Assembly (NCBI RefSeq): GCF_003261055.1
Contig: NZ_CP030073.1
Location: 9,176,001 to 9,240,000, forward strand
DNA: 64,000 nucleotides
From: Streptomyces cadmiisoli
GTDB taxonomy: Bacteria > Actinomycetota > Actinomycetes > Streptomycetales > Streptomycetaceae
Direction of reading: 5' to 3'
Positions within the stretch are counted from its first letter, which is position 1; each line of letters opens with the position of its first letter. Position numbers and translations under genes: made by a program. Positions 44,720 to 53,462 of this stretch are shown here, piece after piece. The notes beneath the pieces are model-generated. The model was not told where the DNA came from, did not search any database, and saw nothing but the letters and a program-made list of their open reading frames with translations.

Positions 44720-44878
44720 GGTGAGCGAGTCCCGTCTTTGACCGCGCAGATCGCGCAGGTGAGCAATCCGGGCGGTACGGCGGCGATGTGGGTGAGAGCC
44801 TGCTGTGATGGGCTGTGGGCCGACGAGGACTTCGCGGGCTGGTACCCGCGCGAGAAGCGTCCCCGGTTCGAGCTTCAG
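44720..44878 (+). pseudogene. IS1182-family transposase, N-terminal fragment
   Basis: PSLTAQIAQVSNPGGTAAMW, VRACCDGLWADEDFAGWYPR matches the conserved beginning of IS1182-type transposases. The frame stops at 44881. No other part of the element is present nearby. Confidence 0.65.
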
Positions 44879-44924
44879 TAGCTTCGGTTCGTGGTTGGCG
44901 ACCGGCCGCGACAGCAACGTCCGG

Positions 44925-45054
44925 GACGTGGCTCGCCGCATACGAGGCCATCGTCGACCGCCCCACCTTCGGCGGCGACATCATCGAAACCGGAACCGGC
45001 TCATACCGACTTGCCACCACCCGGACCTGGGCCGAACAGCAGCCTGCCAGCTGA
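44925..45054 (+). pseudogene. IS21 helper ATPase (IstB-like), C-terminal fragment
   Basis: WLAAYEAIVDRPTFGGDIIE, TGTGSYRLATTRTWAEQQ resembles the extreme C-terminus of IstB-type proteins. A second such end occurs at 54857-54960 (IIENGTQSCRLAHT). It directly follows the IS1182 fragment. Confidence 0.55.
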
Positions 45055-45076
45055 ACTGAGGCGGGCCGGCGCGCAC

Positions 45077-45448
45077 TTACTGAGCGGCGTCGCAGATCCC
45101 GAAGACACGGGTGATCCACTGATCCATCCGGGCCTCGAAGTCCGAGGCTGAGGCGATGCCCGAGGCCGGGAGGCAACCCGCGTCGTCGAGGCCGGCGATG
45201 AAGTCCACGTCGGCCCAGCCACCGCGGAACAGCACGACGGACAGCTCGGCCTCGCCCGGCCCAGAGATGATCACGCCAACTGAGTCGGGGTCATGGACCC
45301 GGGTTCTGTCGGTCTCCAGAGGCTGCGGCCACGACGCGTCGGCATCCCTCCAGGTCACCTGGCCCACTTCGAGGCCGGCCGACGTCCAGCCCACCATCTG
45401 GCCTGCCAGAACCGCAGCCACCTCATCAAGATCGACAATCCTGTCCAT
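45077..45448 (-). CDS. Hypothetical protein, immunity-type
   Basis: The protein has ~123 residues from ATG 45448 (an ATG at 45466 is the alternative): DRIVDLDEVAAVLAGQMVGW, TSAGLEVGQVTWRDADASWP, SVGVIISGPGEAELSVVLFR, GGWADVDFIAGLDDAGCLPA, FEARMDQWITRVFGI. The alpha/beta pattern, size and cytoplasmic character fit an immunity protein, and I believe it belongs to a conserved actinobacterial family of unknown function. The longer open frame upstream lacks family resemblance. Confidence 0.6.
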   Translation of the reverse strand: MDRIVDLDEVAAVLAGQMVGWTSAGLEVGQVTWRDADASWPQPLETDRTRVHDPDSVGVIISGPGEAELSVVLFRGGWADVDFIAGLDDAGCLPASGIASASDFEARMDQWITRVFGICDAAQ

Positions 45449-45795
45449 GAGGTGATCATCCCGCATGGACGATCCCGGCGGTCCAGGAATCCGGCACCGG
45501 GACGGCGAGACAACGCGCCAGCCTGTTCCTGCTTCTCGCCGACATTTTCTGGACTTTCGGCGTGCGGTCGTTCCCAGGATCCACCGGCAACCGCGCTTCG
45601 GCCGGCGGGCCTGGTCGTTGTGCGGGGGGAGGGAGGGTGTACGAGCCCCTTGTCGCGGGCTTGACAGGCCGAACGTCTGCGGGGGCGCGGCCCGTTCGGC
45701 AGGTTGGAGGGAGACGGCAGGTTCGGGGGCTCGCCGCGGCACGGGTGACGGCCCGCCGGGGAACCGGCGGGCCGTCACGTCAGCCGAGGGCTGTG

Positions 45796-46061
45796 TCAGT
45801 GCACGTTGAGGCGATTCGAGCAGTACTCGTTCGGTCCCCACCTTGCGCAGATCACGACGCTGGTGATGTCGTGGTTGAAGGTCCGGGACGAGGAGCTTTT
45901 CGACGGTGGAGTACAGCGAGTCGCCTGAACCCCGGGTGAAGCTCAGGTCGACGCGGGCCGGTTCCTTGCCCGCCTGGTAAGGGCTTCAGATCCAGGCCCA
46001 GCTTCCCGCGCCGTTGCCCGGGCAGTTGTGGACCTGGGTCTGGTTGCAGCCGAACCGGTGC
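45796..46061 (-). pseudogene. Remnant of a small exported Cys-containing protein
   Basis: Directly after the ISL3 fragment the minus strand reads [22 protein letters not shown], an in-frame TGA, SPYQAGKEPARVDLSFTRGS. After a shift near 45895 it reads TFNHDITSVVICARWGPNEY, CSNRLNVH and a stop. The four cysteines suggest disulfides of an exported polypeptide. The signal peptide was lost when the transposase fragment joined. Identification is by pattern only. Confidence 0.5.
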
Positions 46062-46862
46062 GGTAGGTCATGCCGAGCTGGCGGTGGGTCGAGCGGCGGC
46101 TGTGCCCGGCCTCCAACAGTGTGTGGACGGCGGCGTGCCGGGCCCGGGTGCGGTCGGCGAACCGGTGTACTCGCGGCCGGGGTGACCCGTTCGCTCCCTC
46201 GGCAGGGCGGGCTCTGGCTCGGCTTCGGGGCTGTGAGAACCAAAGATCGAAGGCGGCGGCGGTGCTGAGCGGCGCTCCGCTCGGCGGCTTCGCTCAGGTT
46301 GTGCCAGAGGTGCCACCGGTCCGGGACCTGGATGGCTTGTGGCGCACCAAGGACGGCGCCCTCGGCGAAGAACGGCGCCCGGTCTGGGCATACGACCTCG
46401 ACGCCGGGCCGTTGGGCGAGCCAGGCCGCCAGGCTCGATGCCTCCGAGCCGGGCAGCAGATCAATGGGACGGTGGGTTGCGATGTCGACAGGACCGTGCC
46501 GTGGTGGCGGTTCGTGCGGGTGGTGTACTCGTCCACGCCGACCACCCGCGGAGCGGGCACCTCAGGCTCGGGAAGAGCTTCGACCAGGCGCAGGACAGTG
46601 CTGCGGCTGACGGACACCCCGAGGGCAGAGACCAGGCGAGCGCTGGCCCGGCCTGCCAGCGCGAGACCGACCGCGACCAGAGCCGACCGCAGCCGCGTCG
46701 GTCCGCTGACCGTGCCGGCGGGTCGGGCCGGGCATCTGCTCGACGAAGGTGCGGCGTGTGCAGTCCGAGTTCCTGCAGGCGAACCGGCGGACTGGCAACC
46801 GGAGAACAACGCTTCGTCCGGCGCTCGACACATCAGCGGGAAACCGCAGGTAGGAGCCGTGT
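46053..46862 (-). pseudogene. ISL3-family transposase, multiply frameshifted
   Basis: Successive frames give LPVRRFACRNSDCTRRTFVE (the Cys-type zinc motif), [65 protein letters not shown]-like and [20 protein letters not shown] segments, ending at QLGMTYRT near 46053. At least three shifts are present and the C-terminal third is missing. No functional transposase can be made. Confidence 0.7.
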
Positions 46863-47018
46863 GGACGGTCACGTAATTCGGCTCTGGCGCTGATCTTGTG
46901 ACGCTGTCGGTGTCAGCGGTGGCTGTGATCATGGCTGGCGTGTTTTTCGCGGAGTTTCGAGGTGTTGTTCCCTCATCTGGCTGGTGTCGTGGTCGAGTTG
47001 GTCGAGCGGGTGGCTCTG

Positions 47019-47110
47019 TACACGAGAACGGGAGTCGTTTGTCGACGGCTACGGGAGTCGCCGCGTCACCCTGTCGCTTGATCAATATCGATGAGTTCGG
47101 GAGTCATTGA
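47019..47110 (+). repeat. Dispersed ~95-bp repeat, divergent copy 2
   Basis: ACACGAGAACGGGAGTCGTT, TGTCGACGGCTACGGGAGTC and a final CGATGAGTTCGGGAGTCA align with copies at 38676-38775 and 48771-48870. Confidence 0.5.
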
Positions 47111-47328
47111 GTGAGCTGTTTTTGGGCGGTACATGACAGAGTGGCGTCGGCGGCTCAACGGATCATGCTGCAAGCCACTCGTTGAGCGGGCCATGGACCG
47201 GATCACCGGCACGACCGTCTCGGCGCCGGAGCTGGCCTGTCGCCCGCTCAGGAGGGCCGTTGTCACGGGCAGCGGTTACCTTGCAGCTCAGCACAGAACC
47301 AAGGCAGGTTGCAGGAAGGGGAGCGGCA

Positions 47329-48633
47329 ATGGTCGTCGAGGTGGGGTACGCGCAGGCGTGGGACCTGGAGTCTTGTGCGCCCTGGCAGCCGATGTCCGCC
47401 GAGGAGGCCCGGGAGCGGGATGCCACCGGGTTTCCGTACGTGGTGGTGTACCGGGAGTCGGGTCGGAAGGCCCCGCTGGAAGTCCGGCTGGTGTCCTGGC
47501 GGGACCACTACGTCGGGCTGTGGGTCTACGACGCCCAAGGTCGCCGCACCTACGATCTGGACATGCGGCTGCTGGACGACCCGTCGCGGCTGCTGCGCCG
47601 ATACTCCGTCAGCTGGTACTACACAGGCCCAGAGATGGCGGAGTTCGACAAGGCGTGCCCACGCATCATCGTGGACCTCTTCCCCGACGGGAGGGGGCAA
47701 CGGACGGTGGAGCGGCAGGGGCAGGGCGGGGGCTCCTACGTCACCTCGCCCGGACTCCGGGACGACGAGCGCTGGCTGGACCGCCCCGCCTTCGGGGAGT
47801 GGCCGCTGCTCTCGGCCCAGGTACACGGGCTCATTGAGCCGCTGGCCTTCGAGCCGGCCGAGGTGGCCGAGGCAGCCGAGCCTGGTGACGGAGGCGCCCC
47901 CGCTACCTGCTGGCGTCCGCCGCGCCCCGCGCAGCCCGGGCCGATCAACGAGTTGTTCCGGCCCGGGGTGCGTGTGACCGACGGGTACCACCCCGAGATG
48001 ACCGTCGTGGAGCCGCGCCGGGTCGGCACACTGCGCGTACCCAGCGGACTGCTGGCCGTCTCCGGCCCGGACATCGACCACGGCGACGGGCCGCGCATTA
48101 CGGTCGCTGTCCCGCCCGGGGAGTACGTACTCGACGAAGCGCGGGTCCGCTACAGCTACCAGTGCGAATGGCGGGACGCCGAGGTCACGACCACGGAACC
48201 CACGGCCGTCCGCCTGCTCGTCAGCGAGACCCCCGCAGCGACCTGGGAGATGGCCCTCGGTCCGGACGACGATCCCCGGCTGTTCATCGAGCAGCAGACA
48301 GCCGGCTTCGACACCGACGGTGCCACTGGCTGCTTCGCCGACGCCGGGTCCTGGGATCCGCTCATCGCGCTCTTCGAGCGGGGGCTGATCCGGGGGGAGT
48401 CGGACCTGGACGGGTACGAGGACATCGACGACGGTTCCATGTTCCTGCAGCGCACCTGGGACGAGGCTTCCGGCGGCGAGCTCATGTCCTTCGCGACGAC
48501 TGGGGACGGTACCTACCCGGTGTGGGTCGGCCGTTCCGAGGCCGGTGAGGTCATCGGCGTCGTGGTGCTGGTGGAGGGGATGCCCGAGCTGCTCCCGGAG
48601 CGGGACGGAACCCCCACCGATGCGGCTGTGTAG
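47329..48633 (+). CDS. Two-part protein: unknown N-terminal domain plus DUF4241
   Basis: The protein has 434 residues from ATG 47329, preceded by GGAAGGGGAG. Residues ~1-215 form an unrecognised domain (EVGYAQAWDLESCAPWQPMS, YVVVYRESGRKAPLEVRLVS, RDHYVGLWVYDAQGRRTYDL, RLLRRYSVSWYYTGPEM). The C-terminal half fits DUF4241: VPSGLLAVSGPDIDHGDGPR, ITVAVPPGEYVLDEARVRYS, GFDTDGATGCFADAGSWDPL, SGGELMSFATTGDGTYPVWV. DUF4241 proteins are often listed among immunity or toxin-associated families. The large extra domain is unusual. No signal or membrane segment is seen. It is transcribed alone. Confidence 0.75.
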   Translation: MVVEVGYAQAWDLESCAPWQPMSAEEARERDATGFPYVVVYRESGRKAPLEVRLVSWRDHYVGLWVYDAQGRRTYDLDMRLLDDPSRLLRRYSVSWYYTGPEMAEFDKACPRIIVDLFPDGRGQRTVERQGQGGGSYVTSPGLRDDERWLDRPAFGEWPLLSAQVHGLIEPLAFEPAEVAEAAEPGDGGAPATCWRPPRPAQPGPINELFRPGVRVTDGYHPEMTVVEPRRVGTLRVPSGLLAVSGPDIDHGDGPRITVAVPPGEYVLDEARVRYSYQCEWRDAEVTTTEPTAVRLLVSETPAATWEMALGPDDDPRLFIEQQTAGFDTDGATGCFADAGSWDPLIALFERGLIRGESDLDGYEDIDDGSMFLQRTWDEASGGELMSFATTGDGTYPVWVGRSEAGEVIGVVVLVEGMPELLPERDGTPTDAAV

Positions 48634-48770
48634 GCAGGGTCCTGCCTACGGGCGCAGTCGCCAGCCTGGTTGCAGCTGGTGACGATCTCGGCAGCACGGT
48701 CAACAACACTCGGCGCCTGGAGTCCGGGGTACATGTACCCACACCCATCAGGACAGCGGCGGGTGCCTCC

Positions 48771-48870
48771 CGAACTCGTGAACATCGACTTGGCCGCCTT
48801 CGGGGGTGCCTCCTGCGCTCATCGACAAACGACTCCCGTTCTCGTGGACAAAGCCACGCGATCGTGCTCG
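48771..48870 (-). repeat. Dispersed ~95-bp repeat, copy 3
   Basis: Read on the minus strand: CCACGAGAACGGGAGTCGTT, TGTCGATGAGCGCAGGAGGC, GGCGGCCAAGTCGATGTTCA, CGAGTTCGGGAGGCACCCGC. It is closely similar to copy 1 at 38676-38775. Confidence 0.6.
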
Positions 48871-48934
48871 GCAATGTCTGTGCGTACCTGACCGCGAAGT
48901 AGGGCACCGGGCCGGCGAGTGGGCTGCGGTAAGC

Positions 48935-49066
48935 AATGTGGAACTGGCCTGCACCCCGACCAGCAGTTCCTGGCTCAACTGCATCGAGGCCCGGTTCACC
49001 GTCCTGCGCCATTTCGTGCTGGACGGCGCCGGCCACGCCGGCCACAGGGGGGCGGCTTGTTGCGCT
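48935..49066 (+). pseudogene. IS630-family transposase, C-terminal fragment
   Basis: NVELACTPTSSSWLNCIEAR, FTVLRHFVLDGAGHAGH matches the catalytic-Glu region (SWLNxIE) of IS630-type transposases. Only about 43 residues remain. Confidence 0.7.
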
Positions 49067-49133
49067 GCTCGACCAGGGGAGACCGGCGGGCCGGGTGCAG
49101 CATCCTGCGGCCGGCGGCTGCGATGCCGCGGAG

Positions 49134-49928
49134 TCAGTCTGGGTAGCGCAGCCGGCGCGATTGAAGCGAGGTGAGCCGGAGGACGACGAGGACCGCGAGC
49201 AGCGCGGAGCAGATGAACGAGACCTCGGCGGACAGGAACCACCCCGTTCCGCCGGTCAGCCAGGCGCCGGCAGCGCAGAACTGGCAGAGCACCCACAGTG
49301 CCCACCAGGCGTGGAGGATGCCCGGCCACAGCCGTCGGGCCCCCGGTCCGGTACTGCTGGGTGTGCTCGCACGCCAGATGTCGTTGGCGACGGCCTTCGG
49401 CAGCCACAGATGCACGACGGGCAGCAGCCATCCGACCAGCGCCCAGCGTTGGCGGAAACGCCGGCCCGCGGGATCGAGGAGCGCGGCGTTGACGCCCGCG
49501 CGGTAGAACCGGGCCAGGAACAGGGCGGCGCAGACGGCATGCGCTGCGACGAGGACTCCCAGCGCGACCAGGGCCCCGACGGCGACCGTGAGTGCGGAGA
49601 GGAGGAGCTGCATCGGGCCGCCGAGCAACGTGTTCACCACGGCATCCGGCGGATCGTCGATCACCACGTCCGGCGGGCCGAACGCGACGAGGAGGGACGT
49701 CACCGTGTGCGGCACCACGCACGCCGCGAGTGCCGCGCACACGCCCCCGGCCCACAGGACCAGCGCCCACCTGCCGGTTCGACGTTCCGGGAGTGCCGGC
49801 GGGGCGACCCCGGCACGAGATCGGTGTGGCTGTCCAGGTAGGACCGGCCGAGGCTGCTTCTCGTGCGGCACCGACTTTCGGGCGGGGCAGCCCGCGCAGA
49901 CCCCGTCCGGCCCGGCGGCCTTGCACAT
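49134..49928 (-). CDS. DUF4328 membrane protein with N-terminal Cys motif
   Basis: The 264-residue protein begins with a short Cys segment (MCKAAGPDGVCAGCPARKS) that could bind zinc and a basic linker. About five or six hydrophobic segments follow (WALVLWAGGVCAALAACVVP, LTVAVGALVALGVLVAAHAV, AVVS-type helices). The conserved core WALVGWLLPVVHLWLPKAVA, NDIWRAS is the signature of DUF4328. The function is unknown and the location is the cytoplasmic membrane. The last helix is followed by a basic tail (RSRRLRYPD-like). Codon use is normal and the frame intact. Confidence 0.8.
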   Translation of the reverse strand: MCKAAGPDGVCAGCPARKSVPHEKQPRPVLPGQPHRSRAGVAPPALPERRTGRWALVLWAGGVCAALAACVVPHTVTSLLVAFGPPDVVIDDPPDAVVNTLLGGPMQLLLSALTVAVGALVALGVLVAAHAVCAALFLARFYRAGVNAALLDPAGRRFRQRWALVGWLLPVVHLWLPKAVANDIWRASTPSSTGPGARRLWPGILHAWWALWVLCQFCAAGAWLTGGTGWFLSAEVSFICSALLAVLVVLRLTSLQSRRLRYPD

Positions 49929-50740
49929 CCGGCACTGCTTGCGCAGTACGCGTCCTCCTCAGGATCTCAGCGAGCACCTGAATACCCCAGCGCGCGGACA
50001 CCTGATCGCGTCACCCCCGGGCGGAGGCGCCGACGCCCGGTGAACGGGACGAGGTGCGCCTTCGGCCGGAGTATGCGCGAACTTTGGGTTCGGAGAGGGG
50101 GAGTGTGCCGGCACGTGGGCGCTGTGGCTTTCACGGAAGGGGATTTGGAAGTCGGGCCGTCGCTCCTGGTGGGTCGGTGTCTCGTAGGGTGCGTCGGCGT
50201 CAGCCGCGTCCACGCCGGCTCATGTCGGCTCCGGCTCGTCCTTCTTGGGTCTTGCGCGGCCGCGTCAGGCAGGCGGCCCGGAAGCCCGGCAGGGACAGCG
50301 GCTGTTTCCCACCGGCGAGCGGGGTAGCGGCGTATGTGCCGGTCAGCGCCCGCCCTGGGTGCCGGACACCGCCGGCTCTTCTGCGACTCGCCCTTGACCC
50401 CAATGACGGTGCTGTTTTGTGCTTGACCGGGTGGGCGGGGTGATGGCGGCGGTCGCGGAGTGGAGCATCGCACCGATGTGTGTCCGGCTTCGGGGCGGTC
50501 TGCCGGGATGTGTGGCCGGTCGGGGTTGCGGCGGGTGGCGGGGTTGGTGCTGGCGGGGTTGGCGGGGGGTGGTGATGGCCGGTGCCGCGGGGCTGTGGGG
50601 CTTTGCGGCGGAGTGGTGGCCGGCCTCTCCGTGCCGGCCATCGTGCGGTGTCCGGCCCGCCGGGTGTTCGTCGTTCCCTCTGGCCGTGTGCCGCGGTCTT
50701 ACGGTATCGCGGTGGTGTGGTGGTGGGTGGGGTGGTGTGG
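49929..50740. other. Low-complexity GC-rich region without a supported gene
   Basis: Many frames are open on both strands because of Pro/Arg- or Gly/Arg-like triplets. G-rich runs such as GGCGGGGTTGGCGGGGG occur near 50530-50590. I find no family resemblance, terminator or iterated motif. It separates the DUF4328 gene from the HTH-repeat gene and may hold regulatory sequence of either. Confidence 0.45.
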
Positions 50741-51646
50741 TCAGGGTGTCGGGTTGCGGCGGGCGGCGAGTTCTTCGATGCGGGAGCGTTTCCAGTGCTG
50801 TTGGCGGGGTCGTCCGGCGCTGCCGCGGCGGTGGTGGAATGCGTCGGGTTGCCGGAGGTCGGGCAGAAGTCCGTGTCCGAGGGCGCTGAGGAGGCTGTCG
50901 GCGTCCTTGTATCCGAGGATGCGGGCTGCTTCGGCGGCGCCGACCAGGTCCTCGTTGTCGTCGTGTCCGGTGGCGGGCAGGACTCCGCGTCGGCGGGCGG
51001 CGGCGACGGCGGTGGCCCGGCGCCACTTCTTGCGGGGTCCGCCCCGGCTGCCCTCTTGTTTTTCGAGGAGGTCGGGCTCGGGAAGTTCGGGGATGCGTCC
51101 CTGGTAGAGGGCGCTGGAGAAGGATGCGGTGCTGCTGTAGCCGAACAGGCTCGCGACTTCGGCGGTACCGAGCAGCTCGTCGGGGTCACCGTCCGCGGAC
51201 ACCGGGGGCAGCGCCGGGCCCGGAGCGGAGCTGCGCCGGCCTTTGCCGGGCCGGTTGCCGGCCCAGGCGACGACGGTGCCGCGCCGCCACATCGGGCCGT
51301 CGGTGTTCTCGTTCGGTTCGGGGAAGTATCCGGGCCGGTCGCGGACGTAGGCGTCGATGGTGGACGTGCGGGTGTAGCCCAGAAGCTGGGCCACCTCCCG
51401 CTTGGTCAGCAGCTCGTTCGGGTCGGCGTCGAGTACCGCGGCCGGCAGCGCGCGCTTCTTCGGGGCGCGCTGCGCGAAGAACTGTGCGACCTGGTCGTGC
51501 CGCCAGAAGCGTTTGCGGCCCTCGGTGTGTGCGACCGGTGGGAAACCGCTGTCCGGGTTGTTGCTCCACTCGCTGATCCGGGGCTTGCTGGTGCTGAACT
51601 CGGACACGATCTGCGCGGTGTCAACGAGCCGCTCGGCGGCAGACAT
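50741..51646 (-). CDS. DNA-binding protein with repeated AlpA/MerR-like HTH units
   Basis: The protein has 301 residues from ATG 51646. Four similar units follow each other: a first (AERLVDTAQIVSEFSTSKPR), then three opening with an acidic D/N-x-(D/E)-x-L element and HTH: ELLTKREVAQLLGYTRTSTI, ELLGTAEVASLFGYSSTASF, DLVGAAEAARILGYKDADSL. Each is followed by a wing with PE/PD and a basic RR end. Single units of this type occur in excisionases and plasmid regulators. Tandem repetition suggests binding of several adjacent operator sites. No catalytic domain is present. The frame upstream of 51646 is not conserved. Confidence 0.65.
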   Translation of the reverse strand: MSAAERLVDTAQIVSEFSTSKPRISEWSNNPDSGFPPVAHTEGRKRFWRHDQVAQFFAQRAPKKRALPAAVLDADPNELLTKREVAQLLGYTRTSTIDAYVRDRPGYFPEPNENTDGPMWRRGTVVAWAGNRPGKGRRSSAPGPALPPVSADGDPDELLGTAEVASLFGYSSTASFSSALYQGRIPELPEPDLLEKQEGSRGGPRKKWRRATAVAAARRRGVLPATGHDDNEDLVGAAEAARILGYKDADSLLSALGHGLLPDLRQPDAFHHRRGSAGRPRQQHWKRSRIEELAARRNPTP

Positions 51647-51777
51647 CTGGGCCCCTCTTTGTTGCAAGGATCGGCAGGACAGCGCCGGCACCCCGGCAAG
51701 TGTGACAGGTTCGATAATGCCAAAGCGGGTGACGTGGCGTCCAGCCCGGCGCCGGCGCTGCAAGACGGTGCCGCCCC

Positions 51778-51910
51778 TTCCGTCCTGGATGAGTACAGGC
51801 CCTGCCTCGACGACCGCTGGAACGAGGGCTGCACCAACGCCTGGAAGCTGTGCAAGGAGATCGTGCCACTCGGCTACAAGGGCAGCTACCAGCACGCGCG
51901 CTGGTGTCTA
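51778..51910 (+). pseudogene. ISL3-family transposase fragment
   Basis: SVLDEYRPCLDDRWNEGCTN, AWKLCKEIVPLGYKGSYQHA corresponds to the KLDPY..L..RW.EGC motif region of ISL3 transposases, as in 39440-40125. Only ~43 residues remain. It is antisense to the leader of the HTH-repeat gene. Confidence 0.65.
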
Positions 51911-51973
51911 TCTGTACGGCAAGCGCGCCTCACCGCGGCCGGTGACGGCCCGACCGCCCTCGCCCCGGTGGCC

Positions 51974-52064
51974 GTGACGGTTTGAGTCGGCCCCCACTCG
52001 GACGGTCTGAAGTGGCCCCACCCGGAGATCATTCGGGGCTGTGTGACGGCTTGAAGCGGCTCCA
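51974..52064. repeat. IS21-type terminal repeats, three imperfect copies
   Basis: GTGACGGTTTGAGTCGGCCC (51974), GGACGGTCTGAAGTGGCCCC (52000) and GTGACGGCTTGAAGCGGCTC (52043) are tandem variants of one ~22-bp unit. IS21-family elements have such multiple end repeats recognised by IstA. No complete IS21 follows, only helper and transposase scraps elsewhere. Confidence 0.55.
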
Positions 52065-52116
52065 ACTGTCGGCGCGAGGTCGCCCCACCGTCCGCGCCTG
52101 GTGGCATGACCGCGGC

Positions 52117-52476
52117 ATGACTGCAGTGCTGCCGCGGACGATCCGGGCCGTCTACACCGACCGGCTCCTGCTGCTGGAGGAGGAAGCGGCACGGCTGGGC
52201 TTCAGCCAGCGGCTCCCGGTCGACTGGCTGCGGGAGCACGCCCAGGCCGCGGCGGTGCACTATCTGTTCCCGGCGATGGAGCATCGGCTCAGTCATCGGC
52301 CGGAAGTGTCACCGCAGTGGCGGTGCGAGCTGTTGCTCACGGTCCGGACCGGCGAGGAGGTGTTGAGCCTGCTCGATGTCCCGCCCGCCGTCTTCCAGGG
52401 GCTGCCGGAGACACTGAGCTGCAACTTGCGGGGCCAGATCGGCTGTTGGGCTGACCACGAGGTGAAGCCCTGGTAG
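52117..52476 (+). CDS. Conserved hypothetical protein, immunity-type
   Basis: The protein has ~119 residues from ATG 52117 (an earlier open frame runs through the IS21-type repeats). It is helical and slightly acidic: TIRAVYTDRLLLLEEEAARL, WLREHAQAAAVHYLFPAMEH, RCELLLTVRTGEEVLSLLDV, PPAVFQGLPETLS. I think relatives exist in Streptomyces, but no function is known. There is no signal peptide. It ends 43 bases before the IS5-type pseudogene, which may have truncated its downstream partner. The immunity role is inferred from context. Confidence 0.55.
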   Translation: MTAVLPRTIRAVYTDRLLLLEEEAARLGFSQRLPVDWLREHAQAAAVHYLFPAMEHRLSHRPEVSPQWRCELLLTVRTGEEVLSLLDVPPAVFQGLPETLSCNLRGQIGCWADHEVKPW

Positions 52477-52519
52477 ATGGGTTTTCGACCAAGAGAACCG
52501 TCTCCACCCGAGGCTCCGC

Positions 52520-53285
52520 ATGCTTGTCTACCCGTCCGGCGTCGACGTGTCCAGCTCCGCCTTGCGCTCCCTGTCCGCCCGCCCTCGGCAGCACCGACGT
52601 GTGATCGGCTCCCGCTGGCGACTGCTGAGCGCCGGTCGCCAGGCCCTGCTAACCCTCGCCCACCTCCGCATGGGACACACATATGCCCAGCGCGCAGCCG
52701 GATTCGGTTTCGGCACCACGACCGCCTACCGATATGCGACCGAAGCCGTCGAGCTCTTGGCCGGCTTCGCACCCACCCTGGCCGACGCGACACGGACTGC
52801 CGCGACGAAGGGCATTCGTGATCCCCGACGGCACCCTCCTGCCCATCGACCGCATCGCCGCGGACCGGCCCTTCTACTCCGGGAAACACAAGAAGCACGG
52901 GATGAACGTGCAGATACTCACCGATCCCATCGGCCGACTGCTGTGGGCCTCACCGGCCCTCCCCGGCACCATCCACGACGTCCGCGCGGCTCGCGAACAC
53001 GGCGTCGTCGACGCCCTCGCCACAACCGGCATCAAGTGCTGGGCGGACAAGGCGTACCGGGGTGCCGACGGAACTGTCCGCACTCCCTACTGGGGCCGCT
53101 GGGGGACCCTGTCCACCGGTCAGAAGGCCGTCAACCGGTCCCACGCGAAGATCCGCGCACTCGTCGAGCAGGCCATGGCCACCCTCAAAGCCTGGAGGCT
53201 CCTGCGTAAACTCCGGTGCTCGACCACCCGCATCACCGCACTCGTCCAAGCCATCCCCGCCCTACATCTGGCCAGTTCAAAGTGA
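52520..53285 (+). pseudogene. IS5-family (DDE_Tnp_4) transposase with one frameshift
   Basis: ATG 52520 gives the N-terminal HTH domain (YPSGVDVSSSALRSLSARPR, RQALLTLAHLRMGHTYAQRA, AAGFGFGTTTAYRYATEAVE). Near 52810 the frame shifts and the catalytic domain continues to 53285: FVIPDGTLLPIDRIAADRPF, YSGKHKKHGMNVQILTDPIG, CWADKAYRGADGTVRTPYWG, AKIRALVEQAMATLKAW. The Asp and Glu motifs are present. One base change would restore a ~255-residue enzyme, so decay may be recent or an assembly error. Confidence 0.75.
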
Positions 53286-53462
53286 GGTGAGAAAAAGCTC
53301 AGTGTGTCGAGGTGGCCCGGAGCGACGCCTGCCCCACCGTTCCTGTCCGCGACAGCAAGAACCCCACCGACCCGGCCGTGGACATCGGTGCGGACGCCTG
53401 GACACCCATTGTGAATAGCCTTCGCCAGCCCCCTCCCAGTGGTAGAGGTGCGTCGAACCTGG

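Noticed and set aside
46070..46876. 268-codon plus-strand frame
   Set aside because: It is antisense to clear ISL3 transposase homology and has no protein character of its own.
48748..50001. 417-codon minus-strand frame
   Set aside because: It crosses the dispersed repeat and the IS630 fragment and overlaps the DUF4328 gene in another frame; basic low-complexity composition.
50582..51985. 467-codon plus-strand frame
   Set aside because: Antisense to the HTH-repeat gene, whose repeated DNA-binding units are convincing.
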